DNA from: Algoriphagus formosus
Lineage (GTDB): Bacteria; Bacteroidota; Bacteroidia; Cytophagales; Cyclobacteriaceae
DNA: 64,000 nt
Assembly (NCBI RefSeq): GCF_002807035.1
Contig: NZ_NIUC01000002.1
Location: 1,207,267 to 1,271,266, forward strand
Direction: 5' to 3'
Shown here piece by piece: positions 23,265 through 30,817 of this stretch (positions within the stretch are counted from its first letter, which is position 1; each line of letters starts with the position of its first letter). Below the pieces are notes generated by a model. That model was not told the DNA's origin. It saw only the letters and a list, made by a program, of their open reading frames with translations, and searched no databases. Both the position numbers and the translations under genes were made by a program.

Positions 23265-23501
23265 ATGTACGTTTATGCTATCAAAAGTAAAATCAAAAAC
23301 TACATCTATATAGGAATTACCCAAGATTTGAAGGAACGACTTCATAGGCATAATTCAGGTTATGAAAAGACCACTAAGCCATATGCTCCATTTGAACTTA
23401 TTTATTGTGTTGAAAAACCGACACGCGAAGAAGCAAGAGTAGAGGAAAAAAGGCTAAAAACAACCTCAGGCAAAAGGTTTTTGAGATCTTTGCTGAATTA
23501 A
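23265..23501 (+). CDS. GIY-YIG domain protein
   Basis: This encodes 78 residues, a minimal GIY-YIG nuclease-like domain: VYAIKSKIKNYIYIGITQDL contains the YVY...YIGIT signature, then KERLHRHNSGY with Arg and His, and PYAPFELIYCVEKPTREEAR with the conserved Glu region. Single-domain proteins of this kind are common in Bacteroidota near tRNA and rRNA genes, often as repeated copies. It lies between two exact 24-bp copies of the tRNA-end-like sequence, so it may be a small mobile unit or an earlier insertion at the same site. Confidence 0.7.
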   Translation: MYVYAIKSKIKNYIYIGITQDLKERLHRHNSGYEKTTKPYAPFELIYCVEKPTREEARVEEKRLKTTSGKRFLRSLLN

Positions 23502-23529
23502 AAATCTTGTGGCCTTTAGGCCGTGCGGG

Positions 23530-23548
23530 CCTGCCTGCTGCAGGCAGG
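23530..23548. repeat. Dispersed palindromic repeat (CCTGCCT-n5-AGGCAGG)
   Basis: A 19-bp imperfect dyad, CCTGCCTGCTGCAGGCAGG. A related copy, with similar flanks (GTGCG before; an ATTT..ACC stretch after), lies at 46,038-46,056, so this is probably one member of a genome-wide intergenic repeat family. Confidence 0.6.
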
Positions 23549-23575
23549 TTCGATTTTACCTACCTTTGGTAGGTT

Positions 23576-23599
23576 CCGCTCCTGGTACAGAAGCCTCGC
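23576..23599 (+). repeat. Second copy of the 24-bp attachment-site-like sequence
   Basis: Exact repeat of 23,211-23,234, here also joined to a terminator hairpin. The T-stem half is replaced by unrelated sequence. Two copies flank the GIY-YIG gene at a distance of 365 bp. Confidence 0.8.
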
Positions 23600-23626
23600 C
23601 CCGATAGCTTTCGGGGCGGGCTTTTT
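23593..23626 (+). terminator. Rho-independent terminator after the GIY-YIG gene
   Basis: GCCTCGCCCCGA and TCGGGGCGGGC pair almost completely around ATAGCT-type loop bases and are followed by TTTTTTG. It insulates the downstream regulon from the prophage side. Confidence 0.75.
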
Positions 23627-23678
23627 TGTTTTCAAGGAAAACTCTTTCTGTTCTTCCAGAAGAATACCGCTTATTTGC

Positions 23679-23706
23679 GATGACTTTTTTTTAACTTATT
23701 CGATGA
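23679..23706 (+). promoter_or_regulatory. ECF-type promoter, copy 1 (before the CHAT gene)
   Basis: GATGAC followed by a T tract, then CGATGA; 16 bases separate the two hexamers. The same hexamers at the same spacing occur at 26,938 and 29,559. It lies 29 bp before the ATG at 23,736. Bipartite layout and spacing fit promoters of extracytoplasmic-function sigma factors. Confidence 0.7.
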
Positions 23707-23735
23707 GTTTATAAAATGACCTTCCATCTTATCGA

Positions 23736-26700
23736 ATGAGTAGACTCTTGTTTCTGTTTTTTTTCTTCCTTTCTCTCTCACTTTTAGCTCAAGACCTTTC
23801 TACTAAAGCTGAATTGGAAAGCATGCTTGAGAATGGACAGGAGAAACAAACCTTAATTCAAATTGAGGATTTCACCCAAAGTCTGATTGAGCAGGGGAAA
23901 TACGACAGCCTTCCTCAATATTTAGACCTTTACGGCCGAATCCTACAAAAGAACTTTGACAGTTATGAGTCTGAAAAAAGGCTTCTTGCAATCCATCAGA
24001 CCTGGGAAAAAATTTCACAAAACCCTACCTACCAACGCAAGTTGGCAAAAAGCCTGGCCAACTGGTTTGAGTTTATCGGAAACAATACTGCAGCATACCA
24101 GGAGACGCTGTTTGCCTTGGAATGGGCAGCTAAGGAGCCCAACCCAAAGCAAGAAGTTTTAGCAAGTCTTTACCTCAATTTAGGGGGACTTGCCGTCAAA
24201 AAAATGGACTTGCCCGCAGCGAAAAGGCATTTAGCACAGGTCTTGCGTTTAGAGCTTTCCGAATCTGATCCGGAAAATGTCTATTTCGCCAATAGTTATT
24301 TGGGAAATATCGCCTATTTCTCTGCCAACTTGGATTCTGCTGCCTACTACTATCAAGAGACGCTGGAAGCTATCGACCAGTTGGACCCTACTCCAAGGAA
24401 TCAATTCTATCGAAAAAGTATCATTTTAAACAACTTAGCGGGTGTTCAAATGGCCCAAAGTGACTTTGAGGCCGCCGAACAATCCATGAGTTTGGCCATT
24501 TCTTTTGGAGAACAATACATGGCTTCTGACTTAGAGGCGCTGGAGTACCAAAAAACCCTTCAAGGTTACCTTCGGTCTTTAGATAATCTGGCAGGCCTTT
24601 ACAAACAAATGGGCTTCTATTCCCGGGCAAAACAGCTATTAGAGTTTTCTTTCCGCAGAAAATCAGAAGAATTAGGAGAAGATGATCTCAATACGACCAA
24701 GTCCAGAATTCTTTTGGGTCAGGTATATTTTGATACCCAGGATCTTGATTTGGCTAGAAAGTACCTTGAGGATGGATTAGAAAGACTCCGGCAGAGCGAC
24801 CAGGAAAATGCTTATTGGTTGGGGGATGGCCTTCATACCTTGGCCCGTATGGAGGACTTTTTACAAAATGAGGAAGTAGCCGACTCTCTTTATCGATTGG
24901 CAAATGGAATTTTCGAGGAAGAATTTCAGGGTGAGTATGATGTGATTTATTTAGATTTTTTGAAAAATTTCAGTCTCTTCCTTGCAGAAAATCAGAGAAT
25001 CAATGAGGCAGTATCCCTTTCTCGGACTGCAAGAAACTACCTTGCTGAGATCAGTTCAGACAATCTCTATCTGGACTACAATCAGGCTGTCAATCAGGCA
25101 GCTATCTATGAGCTCGGAAATCAATACACCCAGGCTTTGCAAACGTCCTCCGAGGCTCTTGAGCTTTGGGACCAATTGGTTGATCAGCGAACTAGCCTCA
25201 ATGATTCCCTTCAAGCAGTCTTTCAAAAGCCACAATTAATTCTGATTCGAAATCGAAGTAGGTATCACCTAGAAAACCGGGATGTTGAGCTTTTGAAATC
25301 CATCGAAAAAGAGCTTCTAGAAGGACTTCAGATCATTGATTCTCAGTCGGATTTTCTTTTTGAACCTTCGGATATCGGTATTCAGCTTGACCTAAACCGT
25401 GAGTATTTTGAGTTTTTGGAACAAATCGAACTCGAGCTCTACCAAATCAGTGGAAATGAAAGCCACTTGGACAAGCTTCTAGCCTATCATGAGCATGCCC
25501 GCTATCGTCAAATCCGCTCAAGGCTTCAAAAAAATCAATTGGTTCGTTTTGGCGGAACTTCCCCTGATGTACAGGAAAGGGAACAAAAGCTGAAAGAAAA
25601 ACTGAAAGAGTCCCTTCAAACCGGGAACAAAAATTTATCCCGCTATTCACAGGCGAAGGAAGAATGGGCTGATTTCTTGGACAGTCTGAGAATACAATAC
25701 CCCAGTTACTTTCAGTTGCATTTTGAGACTAGCGAAAATGTACTGAAAAGAGTCTATGCTCAACTCAACCCGGATATAACATATTTGCGATACCTTCATT
25801 TGGGAAAAGATTGGTGGGTTTTGGCTATTCATGGAGCGGAGAAAAATCTCATTCCACTCGATGCTCAAGGACTTTCCAAAGCGCTGGATAAGCTTGCCGA
25901 TCAATCATCCAAAAATAGCTTTCAACCGGCTCTTTTTCATGAGCTGTATCAACTGATTTGGAAACCCGCAGCCCACCACGTCCAAACAAAAAGAGTTGCG
26001 GTGATTCCAGAAGGATTGTTGTTTAACCTAAGCTTTGAGGCACTCAGCACTGAGGGAAAAGACAATTGGTCAGAGCTGGTAAAATATTCCTTACTTCAAG
26101 ACCATAGCTTTTCTTACCAATACGGCCTCCTTCTAATGGATGACCAGGCTAACCAAGCCTATGATGATCAGTTGGTGGCCTTTGCTCCAGGTTTTTTTGA
26201 TCAAATGAAGCAACGGTATCAAGCAGCGTTTTTGGACCGTCAGTTTTTAGATAAAAGCTACATGCAACTCATTCCGCAGCCATTTACACGAAGGTTGGTA
26301 GAGGAAATTGCCTCCCGGTTTGATGCTAGAACTTTTTTGGAGAGCGGGTCTACGGTGAGCAATTTTAAAAATGAGGCAGGAAAATCACGAATCATCCACT
26401 TGGGTACACATGCCTTTTCCAGCAATGTCAATCCCAACGATACTCATTTGGTCTTTGCCAAATCTTCTGAAAACCCTCTCGAACCACATGAGCTTTTCGC
26501 AAGTGAAATCTATGAGCTGGACTTGACATCAGAATTGGCGGTACTCTTGGCCTGTGAGTCGGGCAAACCAGCCTATGCACCCGGAGAGGGCATGATTTCA
26601 TTGGCTCATGCCTTCAATTACGCTGGGACCAAGTCCCTTTTGATCGGATTGGGAAAAATCGATGAAAAGGCTAGTGTGAGTATTGCAGAAGATTTTTATG

Positions 26701-26939
26701 ATTTTTTGGAGGATGGCTTGAGTAAGGATGAGGCTTTACGAAATGCTAAGCTCAACTATCTGTCTCAGGCCAAAGGAAGAGAATTGGACCCCTCTTTTTG
26801 GGCCAGTTTGATCATTTTGGGAGATGCTCGGCCAGTGGAGCTGAAAACCAAATCTTATTTAGGGCTTATTTTCACAGGTATTTTGTTGGTGTTTTTAGTG
26901 CTCTTTTGGGTTTTCCGAAAAAAATCACCTAGTCTTTGA
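23736..26939 (+). CDS. Secreted TPR-CHAT caspase-like protein with C-terminal membrane anchor
   Basis: This encodes 1067 residues. A signal peptide (MSRLLFLFFFFLSLSLLAQ) is followed by TPR-type helical repeats over about 60-520 and a further helical region. From about 770 there is a CHAT (caspase-HetF-like) protease domain: IIHLGTHAFS holds His892, and VLLACESGKPAYAPGEGMIS holds Cys940, so the catalytic dyad appears intact. Residues 1043-1062 are a transmembrane helix with a basic tail (RKKSPSL). The TPR-CHAT part should therefore be in the periplasm, anchored in the inner membrane. TPRs may sense a partner that triggers cleavage. It is first in a regulon with an ECF sigma factor. Substrate unknown. 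Confidence 0.85.
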   Translation: MSRLLFLFFFFLSLSLLAQDLSTKAELESMLENGQEKQTLIQIEDFTQSLIEQGKYDSLPQYLDLYGRILQKNFDSYESEKRLLAIHQTWEKISQNPTYQRKLAKSLANWFEFIGNNTAAYQETLFALEWAAKEPNPKQEVLASLYLNLGGLAVKKMDLPAAKRHLAQVLRLELSESDPENVYFANSYLGNIAYFSANLDSAAYYYQETLEAIDQLDPTPRNQFYRKSIILNNLAGVQMAQSDFEAAEQSMSLAISFGEQYMASDLEALEYQKTLQGYLRSLDNLAGLYKQMGFYSRAKQLLEFSFRRKSEELGEDDLNTTKSRILLGQVYFDTQDLDLARKYLEDGLERLRQSDQENAYWLGDGLHTLARMEDFLQNEEVADSLYRLANGIFEEEFQGEYDVIYLDFLKNFSLFLAENQRINEAVSLSRTARNYLAEISSDNLYLDYNQAVNQAAIYELGNQYTQALQTSSEALELWDQLVDQRTSLNDSLQAVFQKPQLILIRNRSRYHLENRDVELLKSIEKELLEGLQIIDSQSDFLFEPSDIGIQLDLNREYFEFLEQIELELYQISGNESHLDKLLAYHEHARYRQIRSRLQKNQLVRFGGTSPDVQEREQKLKEKLKESLQTGNKNLSRYSQAKEEWADFLDSLRIQYPSYFQLHFETSENVLKRVYAQLNPDITYLRYLHLGKDWWVLAIHGAEKNLIPLDAQGLSKALDKLADQSSKNSFQPALFHELYQLIWKPAAHHVQTKRVAVIPEGLLFNLSFEALSTEGKDNWSELVKYSLLQDHSFSYQYGLLLMDDQANQAYDDQLVAFAPGFFDQMKQRYQAAFLDRQFLDKSYMQLIPQPFTRRLVEEIASRFDARTFLESGSTVSNFKNEAGKSRIIHLGTHAFSSNVNPNDTHLVFAKSSENPLEPHELFASEIYELDLTSELAVLLACESGKPAYAPGEGMISLAHAFNYAGTKSLLIGLGKIDEKASVSIAEDFYDFLEDGLSKDEALRNAKLNYLSQAKGRELDPSFWASLIILGDARPVELKTKSYLGLIFTGILLVFLVLFWVFRKKSPSL

Positions 26940-26965
26940 TGACTTTTTACTGATGTATCCGATGA
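26938..26965 (+). promoter_or_regulatory. ECF-type promoter, copy 2 (before the serine-hydrolase gene)
   Basis: GATGACTTTTT and CGATGA, with 16 bases between GATGAC and CGATGA, as in the other two copies. It overlaps the stop codon of the CHAT gene and lies 31 bp before ATG 26,997. As no other promoter-like match is visible before the sigma gene, this one may also transcribe the sigma and anti-sigma genes. Confidence 0.7.
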
Positions 26966-26996
26966 TAGGGAAAGGATCAAATAAATACTCTCTGTC

Positions 26997-28187
26997 ATGA
27001 AAAATTTCAAACTTCAAGTATTCAGACTTTTATTAATTTCTATGGCCATTTGGATTGTGGCCTGCTCAGAGGATACAGACCCTACGCCAAGCCCTCAGGC
27101 ACCTACTCAGCAGGAGGATATAGCTGCAGTGGATAGTCAGATTGAAAGCTTCATTTCTCAATACAACGTACCGGGAGCCAGTTTAGCAATTTCCAAAAAC
27201 GGTAAACTGGTCTATCAAAAAGCCTACGGAGTGGCAGATCAAGCTCAAAACAAGGCTATGGAGTTGAATACTCAAATGAGAGTGGCCAGTGTATCAAAAA
27301 CCTTCACAGGAATGGCCATTATGCTTTTGGTTCAGGATGGAGAAATCAGCCTTGAAGACAAAGTTTTTGGAGAAGGAGGAATTTTGGGAACCACTTACGG
27401 TACTAAAGCGTATTCGGACCGAGTAAAACAGGTTACTGTGAAAAATCTCTTGCAGATGACGACAGGAGGCTGGGTAGTGAATGGAAATAGAGATGCCATT
27501 GATTATGAACAGGGAAGAACCAATGCGGGATTCTTTGATTGGATGATGGATAATGCAACCTTGAATTTCAACCCAGGAACTCAATATTGGTATATCAACA
27601 CCAATTATTTTGTGGCAGCAAGAATTGTGGAGAAGGTTTCTGGAAAAAGCTTTTCTCAATTTGTCAAGGAGCGAATCACTGACCCTTTGAAAATGAATGG
27701 CACTGCCTACGGAAAAAACGGAACCCAAGGTAGGCTGCCGAATGAAGCGATCTATTACGGCCAAGGTGGCACCCAAGGTTTTGAGTACAATTTTAACCTG
27801 GAAAGACGCGATGGAGATGCAGGAATTGTGACTACAGCACCCGACCTTCTTCGGTTTGTCACAGCTATTGACGGGAATCCTTCCAGACCGGACCTTTTGG
27901 AATCTGCCATTTATAACCAATTTGTCCAAGGCTCCTCTGTAAACCCCGGGTTTGCAAATGGTATCGCCCAAGCGAATCAAGTTAAATACTTCTATGGTGC
28001 ACTACCCGGAACTAGGTCAGGTTATATGTTTCATTCCAATGGAATGGCTGCAGCGCTGATCTTCAACGGCAACGGAGATTATACCCAGTCCGATTACAAC
28101 AGCACCTTTGCAAGAGCGCATGATGAGCTGATGGTTAATCTGATTACCAAGAATTTAAACGTTTATCAGGACATTGATCAGTTCTAG
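26997..28187 (+). CDS. Serine hydrolase lipoprotein of the beta-lactamase class C / penicillin-binding family
   Basis: This encodes 396 residues. The lipoprotein signal ends at VAC, and the mature start CSEDTD has the acidic residues that direct Bacteroidota lipoproteins to the cell surface. Catalytic motifs of the class C fold are present: S98-V-S-K101, Y199-I-N201 and an HSNG stretch at about 346. It could act as a D-Ala-D-Ala peptidase, esterase or amidase; the family is too broad to choose. The gene lies between the CHAT and sigma genes and has its own copy of the regulon promoter. Confidence 0.8.
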   Translation: MKNFKLQVFRLLLISMAIWIVACSEDTDPTPSPQAPTQQEDIAAVDSQIESFISQYNVPGASLAISKNGKLVYQKAYGVADQAQNKAMELNTQMRVASVSKTFTGMAIMLLVQDGEISLEDKVFGEGGILGTTYGTKAYSDRVKQVTVKNLLQMTTGGWVVNGNRDAIDYEQGRTNAGFFDWMMDNATLNFNPGTQYWYINTNYFVAARIVEKVSGKSFSQFVKERITDPLKMNGTAYGKNGTQGRLPNEAIYYGQGGTQGFEYNFNLERRDGDAGIVTTAPDLLRFVTAIDGNPSRPDLLESAIYNQFVQGSSVNPGFANGIAQANQVKYFYGALPGTRSGYMFHSNGMAAALIFNGNGDYTQSDYNSTFARAHDELMVNLITKNLNVYQDIDQF

Positions 28188-28257
28188 TACAGTTTACTTC
28201 TAGCTACTCCTTGGGATAAAATAGATTTACTAGTATCTTTTTGGCAACTAGCTGAGT

Positions 28258-28815
28258 ATGCCAAAAGATTCGATCAATCAGTTGTCACAAGAGGAGCTTA
28301 TCCGAGGGATCAAGGAGAATGAAAGAACTGTGATGAGCTCACTTTATATCGAAGTCTTTCCCAAGGTGAAAAGCTACATTATCCAAAATAATGGAGATGA
28401 GGATCAGGCAAAAGATATCTTTCAGGAGGCCTTTCTAGTGGCTTGGCAAAAAGTAAAAGCAGGGGAATTTCTCCCTCAAAACAGCACTGCGATGCAGGGA
28501 TTTCTCTTTCAAGTTTCCAAAAATAAGTGGTTGGATTGGCTTCGGTCTAGCAGATTCAAAAAGGAAAGCTCACTGGGTGCCATTTCGATCGAAGTGGCGG
28601 ATGCTGAAGAAGAATTTCTGCTGGACGAAAGGCTGAATATGCTTGATCGGGCTTTTCAGCAGTTGGGAGAGAGTTGCCAGGAACTGTTGAAACTCTTCTA
28701 TTTCAAAAAAATGTCTTTAGACAAATTAGCTCAAAGCTTTGGGTGGACCCCAAAGACCGCCAAAAACAATAAGTATCGCTGTATGGAGTCGCTCCGAAAA
28801 ATCATAAATTCCTGA
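28258..28815 (+). CDS. ECF-type RNA polymerase sigma factor
   Basis: This encodes 185 residues. Region 2 includes YIIQNNGDEDQAKDIFQEAF and VAWQKV, and region 4 has GESCQELLKLFYFKKMSLDK and FGWTPKTAKNNKYRCMESLR with a helix-turn-helix. There is no extra C-terminal domain. The gene lies 70 bp after the serine hydrolase, without its own copy of the regulon promoter, and its last base starts the next gene (TGATG). It is the obvious candidate to read the three GATGAC/CGATGA promoters around it, giving positive autoregulation if the upstream promoter reads through. Confidence 0.9.
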   Translation: MPKDSINQLSQEELIRGIKENERTVMSSLYIEVFPKVKSYIIQNNGDEDQAKDIFQEAFLVAWQKVKAGEFLPQNSTAMQGFLFQVSKNKWLDWLRSSRFKKESSLGAISIEVADAEEEFLLDERLNMLDRAFQQLGESCQELLKLFYFKKMSLDKLAQSFGWTPKTAKNNKYRCMESLRKIINS

Positions 28816-29552
28816 TGTCAAAGGATCTACATATCACCCCACTTGAATATGAGTTGATCGAAGCTTGGTTGGATGATTCCCTTTCTTCTGAGCAAGAGAA
28901 GGCATTTCAGGATATGGAAAAAGAAGATTCCGATTGGGCGCTGAAAGTGAAGGAAGTCAAGACACTCCGCGAAGATTTGGAATCCCTCCTAGTCAAGAAT
29001 GAACTGGAAAAAATCCATGAAGAAGCCTTTGAAGGAAGTAACCCAAGGACGGCATCATTTCCAAGATGGATTTGGGCAGTGGCAGCTAGTCTAGCTTTGA
29101 TCCTTGTGGCTTGGTGGGGATTTCAGGGTGGATTCCAGGATCCGAATCAAAAGCTCTTTGAGGCTTATTACGAGACAGATCCTGGTTTGATTACAGCGAT
29201 GTCCGGTACAGATTCCTATGAATTTGATCGGGGTATGGTTGATTTCAAAGAAGGGAAATATCAGGAGGCGCTAGCTCTTTGGGATCCATTGTTGGAAGAA
29301 AATCCAAGCGGAGATACGCTGCTATATTTTGTAGGCATGGCAAACTTAGAGCTTCAAAACTTCCAAGAAAGCAAAGAGGACCTTCAGAAAATTTTATCAG
29401 AATCTTCCTCCGAATTTGAGGAGGATGCAAAGTGGTATTTGGCGCTGATTTATCTGAAGCAAGGCGAACTTGATCAAGCTAAACTGCTGCTTTCTGACCT
29501 AGATAAACCTGAAGCTCAAAAACTTTTGGAAGAAATTCAGAAGGAGTCATAA
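28815..29552 (+). CDS. Membrane-anchored TPR protein, probable anti-sigma factor
   Basis: This encodes 245 residues. A cytosolic N-terminal part of about 80 residues (LEYELIEAWLDDSLSSEQEK) resembles the short helical sigma-binding regions of Bacteroidota anti-sigma factors. One transmembrane helix follows at about 83-100 (WIWAVAASLALILVAWWG), and then a periplasmic part with TPR-like repeats (about 135-240). It overlaps the sigma gene by one base. The TPRs could read the state of the envelope or contact the TPR-CHAT protein. No zinc-binding anti-sigma motif is seen, so the anti-sigma role is from topology and position. Confidence 0.75.
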   Translation: MSKDLHITPLEYELIEAWLDDSLSSEQEKAFQDMEKEDSDWALKVKEVKTLREDLESLLVKNELEKIHEEAFEGSNPRTASFPRWIWAVAASLALILVAWWGFQGGFQDPNQKLFEAYYETDPGLITAMSGTDSYEFDRGMVDFKEGKYQEALALWDPLLEENPSGDTLLYFVGMANLELQNFQESKEDLQKILSESSSEFEEDAKWYLALIYLKQGELDQAKLLLSDLDKPEAQKLLEEIQKES

Positions 29553-29558
29553 TTTTTT

Positions 29559-29586
29559 GATGACTTTTTAAGTGTCCATACGATGA
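29559..29586 (+). promoter_or_regulatory. ECF-type promoter, copy 3 (before the outer-membrane barrel gene)
   Basis: GATGACTTTTT and CGATGA with the same 16-base interval, 22 bp before ATG 29,609. It begins seven bases after the anti-sigma gene's stop. It would drive the barrel gene and the lipoprotein after it. Confidence 0.7.
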
Positions 29587-29608
29587 GTTATTAAAAACCA
29601 CTCTTCGT

Positions 29609-30787
29609 ATGAAAAAGCTATTATTTTTATTCCTAACCCTGAGCTTAAGTCTTCCAGTAATTTCACAAACTGTTTATTACTACCCACCGGGATATTTTGG
29701 GCTCTTCAACAATCAATCTACCAGTGCTCGGGCACAGGGAATGGGCTTCACCACACTCACCAAGCCGGGTATTGAAAACTCCTTCTACAATCCCGCTGCA
29801 ATCGGAAGCTCCAAAGCGCCCATTCAGGCCTATGCTAATTACGCAAATGGCCACTCCTATCGACCAGACTCTAGATATTATTTTGTAGGAGGAGCTTTCA
29901 AAATCAAGGAGAAATTCTCCGTAGGCCTTACTTATTTCAGTTATCAAAATCCTGATCCGGTATGGACTACCATCATTGGCGGAAACACATTTGATACAGA
30001 TTTCTTCTCCCAGCGAGCGATTTCCATCTTAGCTGCCTATCAAATCATGGAGGGCCTTCAGGTTGGTTTGAGTGCCAATATGATGCAGGAAAATGCAATC
30101 AATGGAGAAAAGACAAACGCTGACTTTATGCCAAGTTTGGGGCTACAGTACGAAAGGGGCATCAATCTCTTCAAGTCAGAAAAGCTGAGTAATCAACGAG
30201 TTTTTGGAGCCCTGTCTCTCTATAATTTTCTCTTCAATGGAGAAACAAATCAGGAATACGAAGGATGGATTTCAGTTAATTATTTACCGATCATACTTCG
30301 TCTGGGTGGAGGTTATGCCTTTCAGCTACCCCTGACTTCTGGTCTCACAGCTGGAAAGGGATATTTTGAAGGCGCTGCTCAGGCAGTAGATCTTCGATTG
30401 GATCTTCAATTTCAAGACTACCTTCCCGGAGGTCCTGAAAATTCAACGGATGATGAGTTAAATACTGCTTTCGGGGTGGGTGCCGAGGCTTGGTTTTTTG
30501 AGCGATTGGCTTTGAGGATTGGCTATTTTACTGAAAAGGGCCCCTCCGGTACTCAATCAGATGGAGATCTTTGGGTCACAGGTAATCGGAAAGGTTTTTC
30601 ATGGGGCTACGGCACGCTGATTCCTACGTACCAGCTTACGGATGGAAAAATGCCTTTCGACATCGAAGTCAATCTCGTCACCGGAAAGCAGATTACTTCC
30701 CTGAACGAAAAGATCTACACTCATCCGGGCATTTTCGCCGATGATACCTTCCAGTTTGCCTTTGGGCTTAATCTGCTTTGGAGATAA
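29609..30787 (+). CDS. Outer-membrane beta-barrel protein (PorV/PorQ- or FadL-like)
   Basis: This encodes 392 residues. A signal peptide (MKKLLFLFLTLSLSLPVISQ) precedes a beta-rich chain with alternating aromatic and polar residues. The N-terminal motif ARAQGMGFTTLTKPGIENSF, then YNPAA, is typical of the Bacteroidota PorV/PorQ and FadL-like barrels, where a plug region precedes the strands. It ends in an aromatic terminal strand (FAFGLNLLWR), the usual barrel-assembly signal. It is transcribed from the third regulon promoter, with the large lipoprotein gene 30 bp downstream. Possible roles are surface-protein export or lipid transport. Confidence 0.7.
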   Translation: MKKLLFLFLTLSLSLPVISQTVYYYPPGYFGLFNNQSTSARAQGMGFTTLTKPGIENSFYNPAAIGSSKAPIQAYANYANGHSYRPDSRYYFVGGAFKIKEKFSVGLTYFSYQNPDPVWTTIIGGNTFDTDFFSQRAISILAAYQIMEGLQVGLSANMMQENAINGEKTNADFMPSLGLQYERGINLFKSEKLSNQRVFGALSLYNFLFNGETNQEYEGWISVNYLPIILRLGGGYAFQLPLTSGLTAGKGYFEGAAQAVDLRLDLQFQDYLPGGPENSTDDELNTAFGVGAEAWFFERLALRIGYFTEKGPSGTQSDGDLWVTGNRKGFSWGYGTLIPTYQLTDGKMPFDIEVNLVTGKQITSLNEKIYTHPGIFADDTFQFAFGLNLLWR

Positions 30788-30817
30788 ATAAACACATCAT
30801 TTCAAATTCAATTGACC

